A stretch of DNA of 64,000 nucleotides from contig JAAHFX010000009.1 of NCBI GenBank assembly GCA_010672785.1, forward strand, positions 214,516 to 278,515. The letters run 5' to 3'. Origin of the DNA: Sphaerospermopsis sp. SIO1G1 (lineage in GTDB: Bacteria > Cyanobacteriota > Cyanobacteriia > Cyanobacteriales > Nostocaceae). The stretch's first letter is position 1; each line of letters opens with the position of its first letter. A program made the translations under genes and the position numbers. This document shows positions 42,884 through 52,039 of the stretch, piece after piece. Below the pieces are notes generated by a model. The model saw nothing but the letters and a program-made list of their open reading frames with translations. It was not told where the DNA came from and ran no database searches.

Positions 42884-43451
42884 TTTAGTTTCGGTTTAGT
42901 TGTTGTTTAAAGAGGGTTTGCTGAATAAATGTTAAACCTTTATAGGTAAAGATAATAAAGGAGTTTAGGCAATTGAAAATCAAAACAATGTTAGCTTTTA
43001 TGACAGCTCAAAAACCTTGTATTTAATTATTACTTAAAGGAAAAATTATTACCACCTAACTATTGAAACTGTTCCCTTTTCCCTATCTCCACCATAAGAC
43101 TTTTACGCCTAACGGCAAACTCCACTAGCAGAAAACCCAAAATAGTATTTTATGAACATTCAATCATGAGCAAAATGAAGGATTTTATACATTTAATTTG
43201 GTAAAAAATAGCTAAAATTATCAAAAGATTTTAATGGAAAGTAAAAAATAATTACAGGGTGCTGATTCTGTTCTACCTGATGATCGTTGTTAGGAATGTA
43301 AATAGATAGGTGATGCTGAAAAAATCTAGTTGTGAGGATAGATGACAGGTGAAATTTGGTAAGGTTTTAATTTTCATCTCAAGTTCAATGTTGTTCACTT
43401 GATTCAGTCAGCCCTATTTACTGTGAGTATAGAAGTAATTTATTATATCTT
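42884..43451. other. Intergenic region before the TPR lipoprotein gene
   Basis: No gene is supported. A segment at about 43078-43146 (TTCCCTATCTCCACC...GCAGAAAACCCAAAATA) resembles 37647-37713 and so is a dispersed repeat. The rest presumably contains the promoter of the TPR gene. Confidence 0.5.
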
Positions 43452-44297
43452 ATGAAAAATCATTTATTGACACATAAAAAACCAGCGGTTGCTAAAATCA
43501 TTCCAGTGGCGATAATGGCTGGTTTAAGTGGATTATTGGTAGTTGGTTGTAACCAGAGTCAGGATGTTTTAGTTACAGAAGTTGGAGTAAGTCCTCCTAA
43601 TAGAATTACACCCAGAACTTCTAAAGCTGGGGAATTTTATGTACAAGGGCAAAGACAACATTCTCAAGGAAATTCTCAAGCTGCTATTGCGGCTTATAGT
43701 CGTTCCATCAGTTTGAATTCTGAGTATGCACCAGCTTTTAAAAGTCGAGGTTTAGCTTACTTTGATTCTGGTAATAAACAAGGAGCGATCGCAGATTATA
43801 ATCAAGCTTTACGCCTCAATTCTAATGATGCAGAAACTTATAATAATAGAGGAAATGCTTTTGCTTCTTTGGGTGATCAACAAGCAGCTATTTCTGATTA
43901 TAATGAGGCGATTCGTTTAGCACCCTCTTACGCTGAGGCTTATAATAACAGAGGAAATGCTCGTGCTTCCCTGGGTGATAGAAATGGGGCGATTGAAGAT
44001 TATACAGAAGCAATTAGACTTGATCAAAATTATTCTGTTGCTTATAACAACCGAGGAAATGCCTTTTCTAACCAGGGAGATCAACAAAAAGCGATCGCAG
44101 ATTATAATCAAGCTATTCGTCTAAATCCTAATTTTGGCCCTGCTTATAATAATAGAGGAAATGCTTTTGCTGCTGTTGGAGATAAACGCAGTGCATTACA
44201 AGATTTACAACGAGCAGCCGCTATTTTTGATCGAGAAGGTAACAGAGAATTGTATCAACAAGTGATGAAAAATATTGAGGAGTTGGGTAATTCGTAA
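43452..44297 (+). CDS. TPR-repeat lipoprotein
   Basis: A 281-aa protein. The N-terminus has a hydrophobic stretch ending in a lipobox LVVGC (Cys at about residue 33), so it should be a lipid-anchored, periplasm-facing protein. It carries about six 34-residue TPRs with near-identical blocks (AYNNRGNAFASLGD, AIADYNQAIRLN). TPRs are protein-binding scaffolds; no enzyme motif is seen. The last residues (GNS) and the TAA stop are encoded by the GTAATTC repeat that follows, so the array supplied the end of the gene. Confidence 0.85.
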   Translation: MKNHLLTHKKPAVAKIIPVAIMAGLSGLLVVGCNQSQDVLVTEVGVSPPNRITPRTSKAGEFYVQGQRQHSQGNSQAAIAAYSRSISLNSEYAPAFKSRGLAYFDSGNKQGAIADYNQALRLNSNDAETYNNRGNAFASLGDQQAAISDYNEAIRLAPSYAEAYNNRGNARASLGDRNGAIEDYTEAIRLDQNYSVAYNNRGNAFSNQGDQQKAIADYNQAIRLNPNFGPAYNNRGNAFAAVGDKRSALQDLQRAAAIFDREGNRELYQQVMKNIEELGNS

Positions 44298-44467
44298 TTC
44301 GTAATTCGTAATTCGTAATTCGTAATTCGTAATTCGTAATGCTCCTTTCAGGAGAGCTTCGCTTACGTAATTCGTAATTCGTAATTCGTAATTCGTAATT
44401 CGTAATTCGTAATTCGTAATTCGTAATGCTCCTTTCAGGAGAGCTTCGCTTACGTAATTCGTAATTA
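44287..44467. repeat. GTAATTC heptamer array with two identical hairpin modules
   Basis: Two identical modules with GCTCCTTTCAGGAGAGC (at 44341 and 44428) are embedded in about 15 GTAATTC/TTCGTAA units. The array starts inside the last codons of the TPR gene. CTCTTCC-type polypyrimidine repeats follow up to 44565. Confidence 0.92.
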
Positions 44468-44570
44468 CTACCCACTCTTCCTCTCTCCCACTCTCCCACT
44501 CTTCCGCTCTTCCCCTCTTCCGCTCTCCCCCTCTCCCCCTCTTCCACTCTCCCACTCTTCCCCTCACCAA

Positions 44571-46226
44571 TCACCCTTCTATATTGGGAGTTCTTAAATC
44601 TTCAACTAAAGCTTGAATTTCCGGTGGTGGTGGTGGAGTTAGACGGGAAACTATCAGGGTAAAAAGACAATTAATGATCATTCCTACAGTACCAATACCT
44701 TCTGCGGAAACTCCAAAAAACCAAGTCGGCATTCCGGCAAATTTCACCCCAATAATATAGATAGTTGTGAAAGTTAAACCAGCTAACATTCCGGCAATTG
44801 CACCTTGGGAATTTGTGCGTTTGTCAAATATTCCTAATACTATAACGGGAAAGAAACTAGCAGCAGCTAAACCAAAAGCAAAAGCTACAACTTGGGAAAC
44901 AAAACCAGGGGGGTTAACCCCAAAATAACCAGCTACAACTAAACCTAAACCAACAACAACTCGCCCCACAAATACCCGTTGTTGTTCCGAAGCATTCTCA
45001 TCAAAAATACGATAATAAAGATCATGAGCTACGGAACTGGAAATTACTAATAATAACCCAGAAGCAGTTGATAAAGCAGCTGCTAAACCACCAGCAGCAA
45101 CTAAGGCTATTACCCAAGGTGCAAGTTTAGCAACTTCTGGAGTGGAGAGAACAATAATGTCTCTATCAATGGTGATTTCATTGGTTTCTTGATCTGGAGT
45201 TAATTGAAATCTCCCATCATTATTTTTATCTTCAAATGTGAGAAGTTTGGTTTGTTCCCATTTAGTTGCCCAGTCTAATTGTCTAACTTCTTCCACAGTT
45301 TTATTGTGCAAAGAATCAATTAAATTATAACGAGCAAACATGGAAACAGCAGGTGCTGTGGTGTAAAGAATGGCGATAAATAATAATGCCCAACCTGCGG
45401 AAAATCGTGCCGCCCGCACATTGGGAACAGTGTAAAAACGGACGATTACATGAGGTAAACCAGAAGTTCCTACCATCAGAGCAATTGTGATGAATAGAAC
45501 ATCTAACATGGTTTTATTAGCAAAAGGTTGGGTATATTGGGCAAACCCTAAATCTGTTTGAATTGCATTGAGTTTTGTAGCAACATCACTAAAGGTAAAT
45601 GCTAACTGAGGAACAGGATTTCCTGTGAGAATAAAAGCGATGGCTATGGCAGGAATGAGGTAAGCAACAATTAAAATACAATATTGAGCCGCTTGTGTCC
45701 AAGTGATACCTTTCATACCTCCTAAAACGGCAAAAAAACCAACAATGACAATTCCAATTCCTACACCAGTATTGATATCAACTTGTAAAAAGCGACTAAA
45801 TACAATTCCCACACCCCGCATTTGCCCAGCGACGTAGGTTAAAGAAACAAAAATAGCTGCTATTACTGCCACAATCCGAGCTATATTTGATTGATAGCGA
45901 TCGCCTACAAAATCAGGAACTGTATATTTACCAAATTTGCGTAAATATGGGGCTAATAATAAGGCTAATAAAACATAACCCCCAGTCCAACCCATTAAAT
46001 AAATTGAACCATCATAACCCAATGCAGAAATTAATCCTGCCATCGAAATAAACGAAGCCGCAGACATCCAATCAGCCGCTGTTGCTGCACCATTGGCAAT
46101 GGAAGGAATACCTTGTCCAGCTACAAAAAAATCCTTGGTATCTTTTACCCGTGACTGCCAACCAATATAGAGATAAAGTACAAAGGAAAGTCCTACTAAA
46201 ATGATTGTCCAAAGTTCAACTGACAC
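44571..46226 (-). CDS. Sodium:solute symporter large subunit (acetate/solute type)
   Basis: A 551-aa SSSF-family transporter with about 13 membrane helices. Family features include the first helices followed by VKDTKDFFVAGQGIPS, and the Na+-site region GLAAALSTASGLLLVIS. An inserted soluble loop (about 300-360) contains DKNNDGRFQL. It starts with GTG 46226, supported by GAGG eight bases upstream. It forms a pair with the DUF4212 small subunit nine bases upstream. Likely substrates are acetate or other monocarboxylates, but the sequence does not decide. The TGA stop is embedded in a GGTGATT unit. Confidence 0.92.
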   Translation of the reverse strand: MSVELWTIILVGLSFVLYLYIGWQSRVKDTKDFFVAGQGIPSIANGAATAADWMSAASFISMAGLISALGYDGSIYLMGWTGGYVLLALLLAPYLRKFGKYTVPDFVGDRYQSNIARIVAVIAAIFVSLTYVAGQMRGVGIVFSRFLQVDINTGVGIGIVIVGFFAVLGGMKGITWTQAAQYCILIVAYLIPAIAIAFILTGNPVPQLAFTFSDVATKLNAIQTDLGFAQYTQPFANKTMLDVLFITIALMVGTSGLPHVIVRFYTVPNVRAARFSAGWALLFIAILYTTAPAVSMFARYNLIDSLHNKTVEEVRQLDWATKWEQTKLLTFEDKNNDGRFQLTPDQETNEITIDRDIIVLSTPEVAKLAPWVIALVAAGGLAAALSTASGLLLVISSSVAHDLYYRIFDENASEQQRVFVGRVVVGLGLVVAGYFGVNPPGFVSQVVAFAFGLAAASFFPVIVLGIFDKRTNSQGAIAGMLAGLTFTTIYIIGVKFAGMPTWFFGVSAEGIGTVGMIINCLFTLIVSRLTPPPPPEIQALVEDLRTPNIEG

Positions 46227-46235
46227 TGTTTTTCC

Positions 46236-46490
46236 TCACTTTTTAATATTATACTTTTTGTCTAATTTATCCATTTGTAAGGCATAGATAAATATCAATA
46301 CCACAAAGGTTAAAATAGAACCTTGTTGTGCCATCCAAAAGCCAAAAGGAACACCAAAAAATTGGATTGTATTTAATTGTTCAACCAACAAAATACTAAA
46401 AATTAGGGACACCAAAGCCCACACAATTAACAAGTTTCTAATTAAAGCTGTGTTAGCACGCCAATAAGCACGGCGTTGTTGTTCATCCAT
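46236..46490 (-). CDS. Sodium/solute symporter small subunit (DUF4212)
   Basis: An 84-aa protein with two membrane helices (about 20-40 and 50-72). The N-terminus has RRAYWRANTALI and the middle GVPFGFWMAQQGS, both typical of the DUF4212 family that always accompanies a VC_2705-type Na+/solute symporter. It is nine bases upstream of the large subunit, so the two genes are co-transcribed. Confidence 0.93.
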   Translation of the reverse strand: MDEQQRRAYWRANTALIRNLLIVWALVSLIFSILLVEQLNTIQFFGVPFGFWMAQQGSILTFVVLIFIYALQMDKLDKKYNIKK

Positions 46491-46748
46491 TTTTATTTTC
46501 CGGGGTAAATTATAGATAATATCAATCAGCCGTTATTATCTAACCAGACTCTGGGCTTTTTATGTTAATTTTTTTTAAAATTTATTGTTCTGAACATGAT
46601 AAAACTTATAAAGATACCATAGAAGGGAATCATTTAATTGAACTCAGATAAATGATTTTGATTAGGAAACAAAGACTGATATTTTGAAGATTTTAAACCT
46701 GAATATTGTTGTATAATATTCATACAAGTCTATTATCTATATTTGAAT

Positions 46749-47408
46749 ATGAGTACACCAATAATAAATGCACCAGAAGTATATCAAGGTCAGTTTGGTG
46801 AATTTACTATTACTAAGAGCGATCGCACAGGTGTCATTATCTACCGTACAAGTTTAATCATAGCCGCCATTAGTTTTGCGGTAGCGAGTAATTTAGCTCT
46901 ATTTTACGCTGATTATCCTTTAGCAATTCAAGCAATCACACCACTTTATAGTTGTTTTTGTTTAGCTTTAGGAGTGAGCTTATTAACAATCCACATTTAT
47001 ATGAAAATTCTCCACCAAATTCTCCAACTTTTTTGGATAATCGGTAGTATTTCTGCTTTTATTTTTGGACATTTTGATCCTAACCCTTTTGCACTCACTA
47101 TTTATAATCAACCACTAACTTTATTTGGTGTTGGTTTTACTTTTGCTGCCTTAACAGGTATCTTCTTTAAAGAAGGTTTTTGTTTTAATCGTTTAGAAAC
47201 TAAAATTCTTACTCCCTTAGTTCCTTTACTTTTATTGGGACATTTAGCAGGAATTTTATCACTGCAAGCTGAACAAGTCTTATTAGGAATTTGGGTAATT
47301 GCTTTTTTAGTCTTTGCATTACGGAAGACTGTACAAAATATTCCCGCAGATATTGGTGATAAATCTGTGTTTGATTATTTGGAAAATCAAAGGTTAGTCA
47401 ATGGTTAA
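46749..47408 (+). CDS. DUF2301 integral membrane protein
   Basis: A 219-aa protein with six to seven membrane helices and conserved cyanobacterial DUF2301 features: VYQGQFGEFTI at the start and GIFFKEGFCFNRLETK in a cytoplasmic loop. The start was set at ATG 46749; the frame also has TTG two codons earlier. Function is unknown. dprA follows after 52 bp containing a CGCAAAGA tandem repeat. Confidence 0.85.
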   Translation: MSTPIINAPEVYQGQFGEFTITKSDRTGVIIYRTSLIIAAISFAVASNLALFYADYPLAIQAITPLYSCFCLALGVSLLTIHIYMKILHQILQLFWIIGSISAFIFGHFDPNPFALTIYNQPLTLFGVGFTFAALTGIFFKEGFCFNRLETKILTPLVPLLLLGHLAGILSLQAEQVLLGIWVIAFLVFALRKTVQNIPADIGDKSVFDYLENQRLVNG

Positions 47409-47460
47409 ATTTAAGCTACCTCACGCAAAGACGCAAAGACGCAAAGGTTGATTTTTTTTA

Positions 47461-48609
47461 ATGTCTACTATAGAAGATCATAAATATTGGTTATCATGGT
47501 CGCAAATTTCTGGAATTGGCCCAATTTTACTACAACGATTATACCAATATTTTGGTAGCTTAGAAACTGCTTGGAAAGCTAGTCCTGCGGAGTTACGTAA
47601 GGTTGAAGGTTTTGGTTTGCAAACTTTAGAAAAAGTGGTGCAACAAAGAAGTAAAATCAGTCCAGAAAATTTATTAATTCAGCATCAAAAAATTAATCCA
47701 AATTTCTGGACACCCGCAGTTCCAGAATATCCCCAATTACTAAGGGAAATTCCTAGTCCTCCACCACTTTTATATTATCGGGGTGTAGTAGATTTACAAG
47801 AAAATTCTGGACAAAAACCTTTAGTGGGAATTGTGGGAACTCGGAAACCTACAGAATATGGAATTAAATGGACTCGTCAAATTAGCACCACTTTAGCAAA
47901 ACATGGTTTTACTGTTGTTTCTGGAATGGCCGCAGGAATAGATACCGAAAGTCACTCAGCAGCAATGCAAGCAGGAGGTAGAACTATAGCTGTATTGGGA
48001 ACAGGTGTAGATGTAATTTATCCCTATAAGAATAAAAATTTATATCAACAAATTTTAAAATCGGGAATAGTAATTAGTGAATATCCAGCCAAAACAACTC
48101 CGAATAAAACTCATTTTCCCCGCAGAAATCGCATCATTGCTGGTTTATGTCGTGCAGTATTAGTAATGGAAGCAGGAACAAAATCAGGCGCTTTAATTAC
48201 TGCAACTTATGCAAATGAATTTTGTCGAGATGTTTATGCTTTACCAGGAAGAGTTGATGATGAACCATCTCAAGGATGTTTAAAATTAATTAGTCAAGGT
48301 GCAGGTTTAATTAATCAACAAATAAGTGAGTTGTTAATGATGTTGGGTGCAATTCCAAAACTTGATGTAGAACTACCAATACTTGATTCTACTCCTCCAT
48401 CTTCACCCATCCAACCTAAATTAGAAACACCTAAATTAGAACCAGAATTACAACAGATAATAGATACTTTAGCTGTTGATGCTTTACCTTTTGATTTTAT
48501 TGTTCAGAAAACTGGTATGAATACTGGTTTAGTTTCTAGTTCTTTGTTACAGCTAGAATTAATGGGTTTAGTTTCCCAACTTCCTGGAATGAGATATCAG
48601 AAAATATAG
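47461..48609 (+). CDS. dprA: DNA processing protein DprA/Smf
   Basis: A 382-aa protein. An N-terminal helix-hairpin-helix/SAM-like part (GIGPILLQRLYQYF) is followed by the Rossmann-like DprA core with GIVGTRKPTEYG, SGMAAGIDTESH, GTKSGALITATYANEF and DVYALPG. The C-terminal ~60 residues form a winged-helix (DprA_WH) domain. DprA loads RecA on incoming single-stranded DNA during natural transformation. Many cyanobacteria are competent, and this copy is intact. Confidence 0.96.
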   Translation: MSTIEDHKYWLSWSQISGIGPILLQRLYQYFGSLETAWKASPAELRKVEGFGLQTLEKVVQQRSKISPENLLIQHQKINPNFWTPAVPEYPQLLREIPSPPPLLYYRGVVDLQENSGQKPLVGIVGTRKPTEYGIKWTRQISTTLAKHGFTVVSGMAAGIDTESHSAAMQAGGRTIAVLGTGVDVIYPYKNKNLYQQILKSGIVISEYPAKTTPNKTHFPRRNRIIAGLCRAVLVMEAGTKSGALITATYANEFCRDVYALPGRVDDEPSQGCLKLISQGAGLINQQISELLMMLGAIPKLDVELPILDSTPPSSPIQPKLETPKLEPELQQIIDTLAVDALPFDFIVQKTGMNTGLVSSSLLQLELMGLVSQLPGMRYQKI

Positions 48610-48686
48610 GTGATTGGGTAAATTTCTTAGCTATTAATTACGAACTTAAAATTTAGAATTTAGAATGAAGAATTTAGAATGAAAAA

Positions 48687-49055
48687 TTACTTTTCTCCAT
48701 ATTCCATTCCATTTGCATCTGCATAACGGTACATAAAACGCATAAATCTATCCCAATGATCATCCCTTTCTAGTTCAAAGGTACAATCTACTCTTTTTAA
48801 TTCGTCTCCTTCATCACCACCAAAAATAAATTTAGTTGCTGATGGAGTGATTTGGATTTCTCCTTCTTCATCTGTTAATAACAAGGAATTTAAAGACTGT
48901 TTTGTAAAACTTTGAAACCCAGATATAGCTTGTAATTTTTCAAATTGCATGACTACAATTCTTTTACCAGTGCGTGTTTCTTTCCTTAAACTTACATTAC
49001 TAAGTTCTTCAAATACGCCTGCAAAAAATTGAATGGATGGATTAGTAGATGTCAT
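48687..49055 (-). CDS. psb28: Photosystem II assembly protein Psb28 homologue
   Basis: A 122-aa protein, the family length. SIQFFAGVFEE at the N-terminus, TDEEGEI in the middle and WDRFMRFMYRYADANGM near the C-terminus are Psb28 signatures. Psb28 binds the RC47/PSII assembly intermediate on the cytoplasmic side. The central part is divergent from classic Psb28 (no GEITGMY segment), so it may be the Psb28-2 type. It lies seven bases downstream of the beta-lactamase-like gene and is probably translated from the same mRNA. Confidence 0.88.
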   Translation of the reverse strand: MTSTNPSIQFFAGVFEELSNVSLRKETRTGKRIVVMQFEKLQAISGFQSFTKQSLNSLLLTDEEGEIQITPSATKFIFGGDEGDELKRVDCTFELERDDHWDRFMRFMYRYADANGMEYGEK

Positions 49056-49062
49056 AATTTAA

Positions 49063-50655
49063 TTATTGTGGGCGATAATATTCAGGATTGTTTACAGGAG
49101 TTTGATTCATACCTGTAGTCATGTTCTGAACAAAACCATTAGGTGCTGTGGGATTGATTGTTTGAGGTTGAATAGAAGGTGTTGTAAAAGGTTGCTGAAT
49201 GAAACCATTAGGTGCTGTAGGATTGATGATTTGAGGTTGAATAGAAGGTGTTGTTAAAGTTTGAAGGGGTACTTGTAAATTATTATTTGGTGAACTATTT
49301 GTGGAGATGCGAGGAGCGACAGTAGCTTGGCTAAAGAACTGATAAGCTAGTTTAGAAATAGAACTAATTAAAGTTGCAGCGCTAGGATCGTTGTGGGGAC
49401 GTTGTACCATGATAGCAGCAATGTAACGCTTTCCAGTGGGAATATCAATCAAACCTGCATCAGCTAACATTGAACCTATATCACCAGTTTTGTGGTATGC
49501 GCGGCCACCTTCTCCTAACCCTGAAGGAAGAAGATGATCTCTTTGTGTGCGACGCATAATGTCTAACATGGAATCCCGCGATCGCATACTTACTAAACTA
49601 CCTTGATTTACTTTCGCAATCAAATTTCCTAATTCTTTGGGGGATGTAGTATTTGTACCTTTTAAGTCTGGTAAAGGATTACGAATAACTGTGTTAATTA
49701 ATCCCCAACTCCGAAACCTTGCATTGAGAATTTCCTGTCCTCCCAAGCGCTGAATTAGCATATTGGTAGCAGTATTATCACTGATAGTCATCATTTTAGT
49801 AGCTATATCTAAGGCTGTGTACTGACTACCCACAGGTTTAGTACGTAAGTTCCCTGAACCCCCTGCTACCATATATTGTTCCATTGTTAACATCTCATCT
49901 AGGCGAATTTTACCAGTGTCTACATCCTGGAAAAATGCGATCAGAATGGGAATTTTAATTGTACTGGCTGCGGGAAAAATAGCATTACTGTTAATATCTA
50001 CATAAGCCCCGGTGTCTAAATCTACCAGAAATACGCCAGGAATTAAACTAGGTTTAGCTGCGGCTAAATTTTGAATAGATGTTTTTAAAGGTATAATCTC
50101 TTGGGAAAGATATAAGTTGTTAGGATTGACTGAGTTATTAGTTCTAGTTTGGCCGACCTTAGTCTGAGATGGGGAATTTGAGGTGATGCGACTAGCAGGG
50201 TCTAAAATTGATAATAGTGTACCAATAATTGCTCCCAATCCCACGCCAACAATTATCATCCTCAAAACATACAATACAGTTCTTGCCATTGGCTTTAACC
50301 GTGTTTTGCGGGATAATGAGTTGTGTGATTTTGTTCTGCCTTGTTTGGGTACGCGTACAGTTCTTACACCTGTATGTTTGCGGGGTGGAGAAGCTGCTGT
50401 CCTAGCTTTAGGGATAGGTTTAACAGCTTTAGGCATTACTATTTGAGAGGGTTTTTTTTGTTTACCAGTGCGGACAGTGCCGGAATTAGTATTTTTTACC
50501 ACCCTCGTTAGAGCTATATTATCGTTTGTGTTTGTTCCTTTTAGCTGCGGTGGTGAGGGTTTTTGTCTTGTCTTTGGGACTTGACGTATCCGACGACGAC
50601 GCTGTACTGGCTGCCGTTTTGATACAGATATTAGTTTGTCACTTGATTCTGACAC
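49063..50655 (-). CDS. Class A beta-lactamase-like serine hydrolase with N-terminal membrane anchor
   Basis: A 530-aa protein. Residues 1-125 are very basic and disordered, then comes a membrane segment (about 130-150, VGVGLGAIIGTLL) that leaves the hydrolase in the periplasm. The catalytic motifs SxxK (STIKIP), SDN (ISDNTATNM) and KTG (YHKTGDIG) are intact. It may act on peptidoglycan or be a lactamase. The C-terminus has two direct 69-bp/23-residue repeats (TTPSIQPQ.INPTAPNGF). The start is GTG 50655 with AAGGAG six bases upstream. Confidence 0.88.
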   Translation of the reverse strand: MSESSDKLISVSKRQPVQRRRRIRQVPKTRQKPSPPQLKGTNTNDNIALTRVVKNTNSGTVRTGKQKKPSQIVMPKAVKPIPKARTAASPPRKHTGVRTVRVPKQGRTKSHNSLSRKTRLKPMARTVLYVLRMIIVGVGLGAIIGTLLSILDPASRITSNSPSQTKVGQTRTNNSVNPNNLYLSQEIIPLKTSIQNLAAAKPSLIPGVFLVDLDTGAYVDINSNAIFPAASTIKIPILIAFFQDVDTGKIRLDEMLTMEQYMVAGGSGNLRTKPVGSQYTALDIATKMMTISDNTATNMLIQRLGGQEILNARFRSWGLINTVIRNPLPDLKGTNTTSPKELGNLIAKVNQGSLVSMRSRDSMLDIMRRTQRDHLLPSGLGEGGRAYHKTGDIGSMLADAGLIDIPTGKRYIAAIMVQRPHNDPSAATLISSISKLAYQFFSQATVAPRISTNSSPNNNLQVPLQTLTTPSIQPQIINPTAPNGFIQQPFTTPSIQPQTINPTAPNGFVQNMTTGMNQTPVNNPEYYRPQ

Positions 50656-51145
50656 TGCTACTCCTTGTGACTAACTCGACTGTGTTTTTTAAGTGTTAGA
50701 CCCAAGACTAACTATAATATCAATCTTGATGCTTGTTTTTGTAAAACTTTGTGATGTAAAGTAGTTATTAGCTAAGGCTTCTGGTAAACAATTAACTACT
50801 TCAGGCTAACATACAATTGCTCAGGCAACTCATATCAGTAAATATTGTAACACAGTTGAGTTTTGCATAAACTGTTATACAAGTAATTATACAAAATGAA
50901 TTTTATTTTTGGGAAAGTTAACAGATTAGAATTACAGAGGTTTTCGTTTGTTCCCACAATGTTAAATTAATTTTGATCAGGTACTTATTTCTGTGAGTGC
51001 TTAAATTTTAGCTAATCTAACAATTAGGTAGGACTTACGCACAAGTCACGGAATATCAAACCGCAGAGAACGCAGAGAACACAGAGGAATAGAGTTTTGG
51101 AAGACTTTTGCATAAGTCCTGTTAGGAACATAAACTATTGTCTAT
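50656..51145. other. Intergenic region with two dispersed elements
   Basis: No gene. About 50945-50988 is the second copy of the GTTTGTTCC...CAGGTACTTAT repeat (first at about 24408), and 51030-51120 is a small inverted-repeat-bounded element listed separately. Confidence 0.6.
51030..51120. mobile_element. 91-bp MITE-like repeat with AGGACTTAYGCA ends
   Basis: The ends AGGACTTACGCA (51030-51041) and TGCATAAGTCCT (51109-51120) are inverted repeats with one mismatch. The interior has CGCAGAGAACGCAGAGAACACAG-type short tandem repeats. Single ends of the same type recur at about 4734, 11581, 55768 and 58328. Confidence 0.7.
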
Positions 51146-51886
51146 CTACTGAATATCTATCCTGTGATGATTTTTGATTGCCCATTTTACTTGTCTTAAA
51201 ATCCCCCTTAGCATTGCTACGTCTGTGGTTGTGAGATTGGCTCGATTATATAAATGACGTAATTTTTCCATCCGACTTGCTGCTGTATGGGGATAAACAT
51301 AACCTATAGATAACAAAAGAGATTCTAATTCTTGATAATAGGGTTCAACTATATCTATGGATGCACTTTCCACAGTTAGAGTATTTTGGGGTTGTAAATT
51401 TTCTGCTATTTGTGATAGTTGATAACAACAAATTGATACTGCTGTAGCTAAGTTTAAAGATGAATATTCTGGATTTGTAGGAATGGATAGTAACTTTTGG
51501 GCATAATTGATTTCTTGATTTGTTAATCCTCGATCTTCTCTACCAAATATTAAGGCTACAGGTTTATCTGATTCTGATAATAACCAAGGAAAGGCTTGAC
51601 AGGGGTTTTCTATGGGCAATTTTCCATCATAATCACGTCCGATAGTCGCAATAGCACGGACACATCCTTGTAATGCTTGGGGTAATGTATCTACGATTAC
51701 GGCATTTGCTAATATTTCTGGAGCGTGAACAGCCATTTTGATAGCTTCTGTGGAGTTGCGATCGCATTGGGGATTTACTAATATTAATTCAGATAAACCA
51801 AAGTTTTTCATCACTCTGGCTATTGAACCTAAATTCAACGATCCAGCCGGTTCTACTAAGATGATTTTGATGCCAGCTAAATCCAT
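51146..51886 (-). CDS. trmJ: TrmJ-like tRNA/rRNA methyltransferase (SpoU family)
   Basis: A 246-aa SPOUT methyltransferase. Motif 1 is NLGSIARVMKNFGL, motif 2 is ALIFGREDRGLTNQE, and motif 3 is NPEYSSLNLATAVSI, closely matching TrmJ (2'-O-methylation at tRNA position 32). The C-terminal extension (about 180-246) with RLRHLYNRA-like sequence is also TrmJ-type. It uses SAM in the cytosol. Position specificity in cyanobacteria is inferred. The gene is isolated on the minus strand. Confidence 0.88.
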   Translation of the reverse strand: MDLAGIKIILVEPAGSLNLGSIARVMKNFGLSELILVNPQCDRNSTEAIKMAVHAPEILANAVIVDTLPQALQGCVRAIATIGRDYDGKLPIENPCQAFPWLLSESDKPVALIFGREDRGLTNQEINYAQKLLSIPTNPEYSSLNLATAVSICCYQLSQIAENLQPQNTLTVESASIDIVEPYYQELESLLLSIGYVYPHTAASRMEKLRHLYNRANLTTTDVAMLRGILRQVKWAIKNHHRIDIQ

Positions 51887-52039
51887 TTTTTCAACTCCTG
51901 ATGATGTAATTAATCTGTAGGTGTAGCGCCCCCGTGCCTACCCAGGTTTTTGGGGCAACCACGGGGGGTTTGCCCCTACGTCATGTATTGGTTATTGTAT
52001 TCCTAATGCGATCGCAATTTATCATCTAAACACCATAAT
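51887..52039. other. Intergenic region with dispersed hairpin repeats
   Basis: GTAGGTGTAGCGCCCCCGTGCCTAC (51918-51942) is an imperfect hairpin, and GGGGCAA...TTGCCCC (51952-51976) is identical to 4935-4959. The latter is followed by TACGT in both places. Confidence 0.7.
51952..51976. repeat. Dispersed hairpin GGGGCAA...TTGCCCC (copy 2)
   Basis: A 25-base sequence identical to 4935-4959 with a 7-bp inverted repeat. It lies between two minus-strand genes. Confidence 0.8.

Noticed and set aside
42884..43077. Transposase fragment after the RNase D-like gene
   Set aside because: Frames are very short (17 codons at most with a plausible start) and no transposase motif could be recognised.
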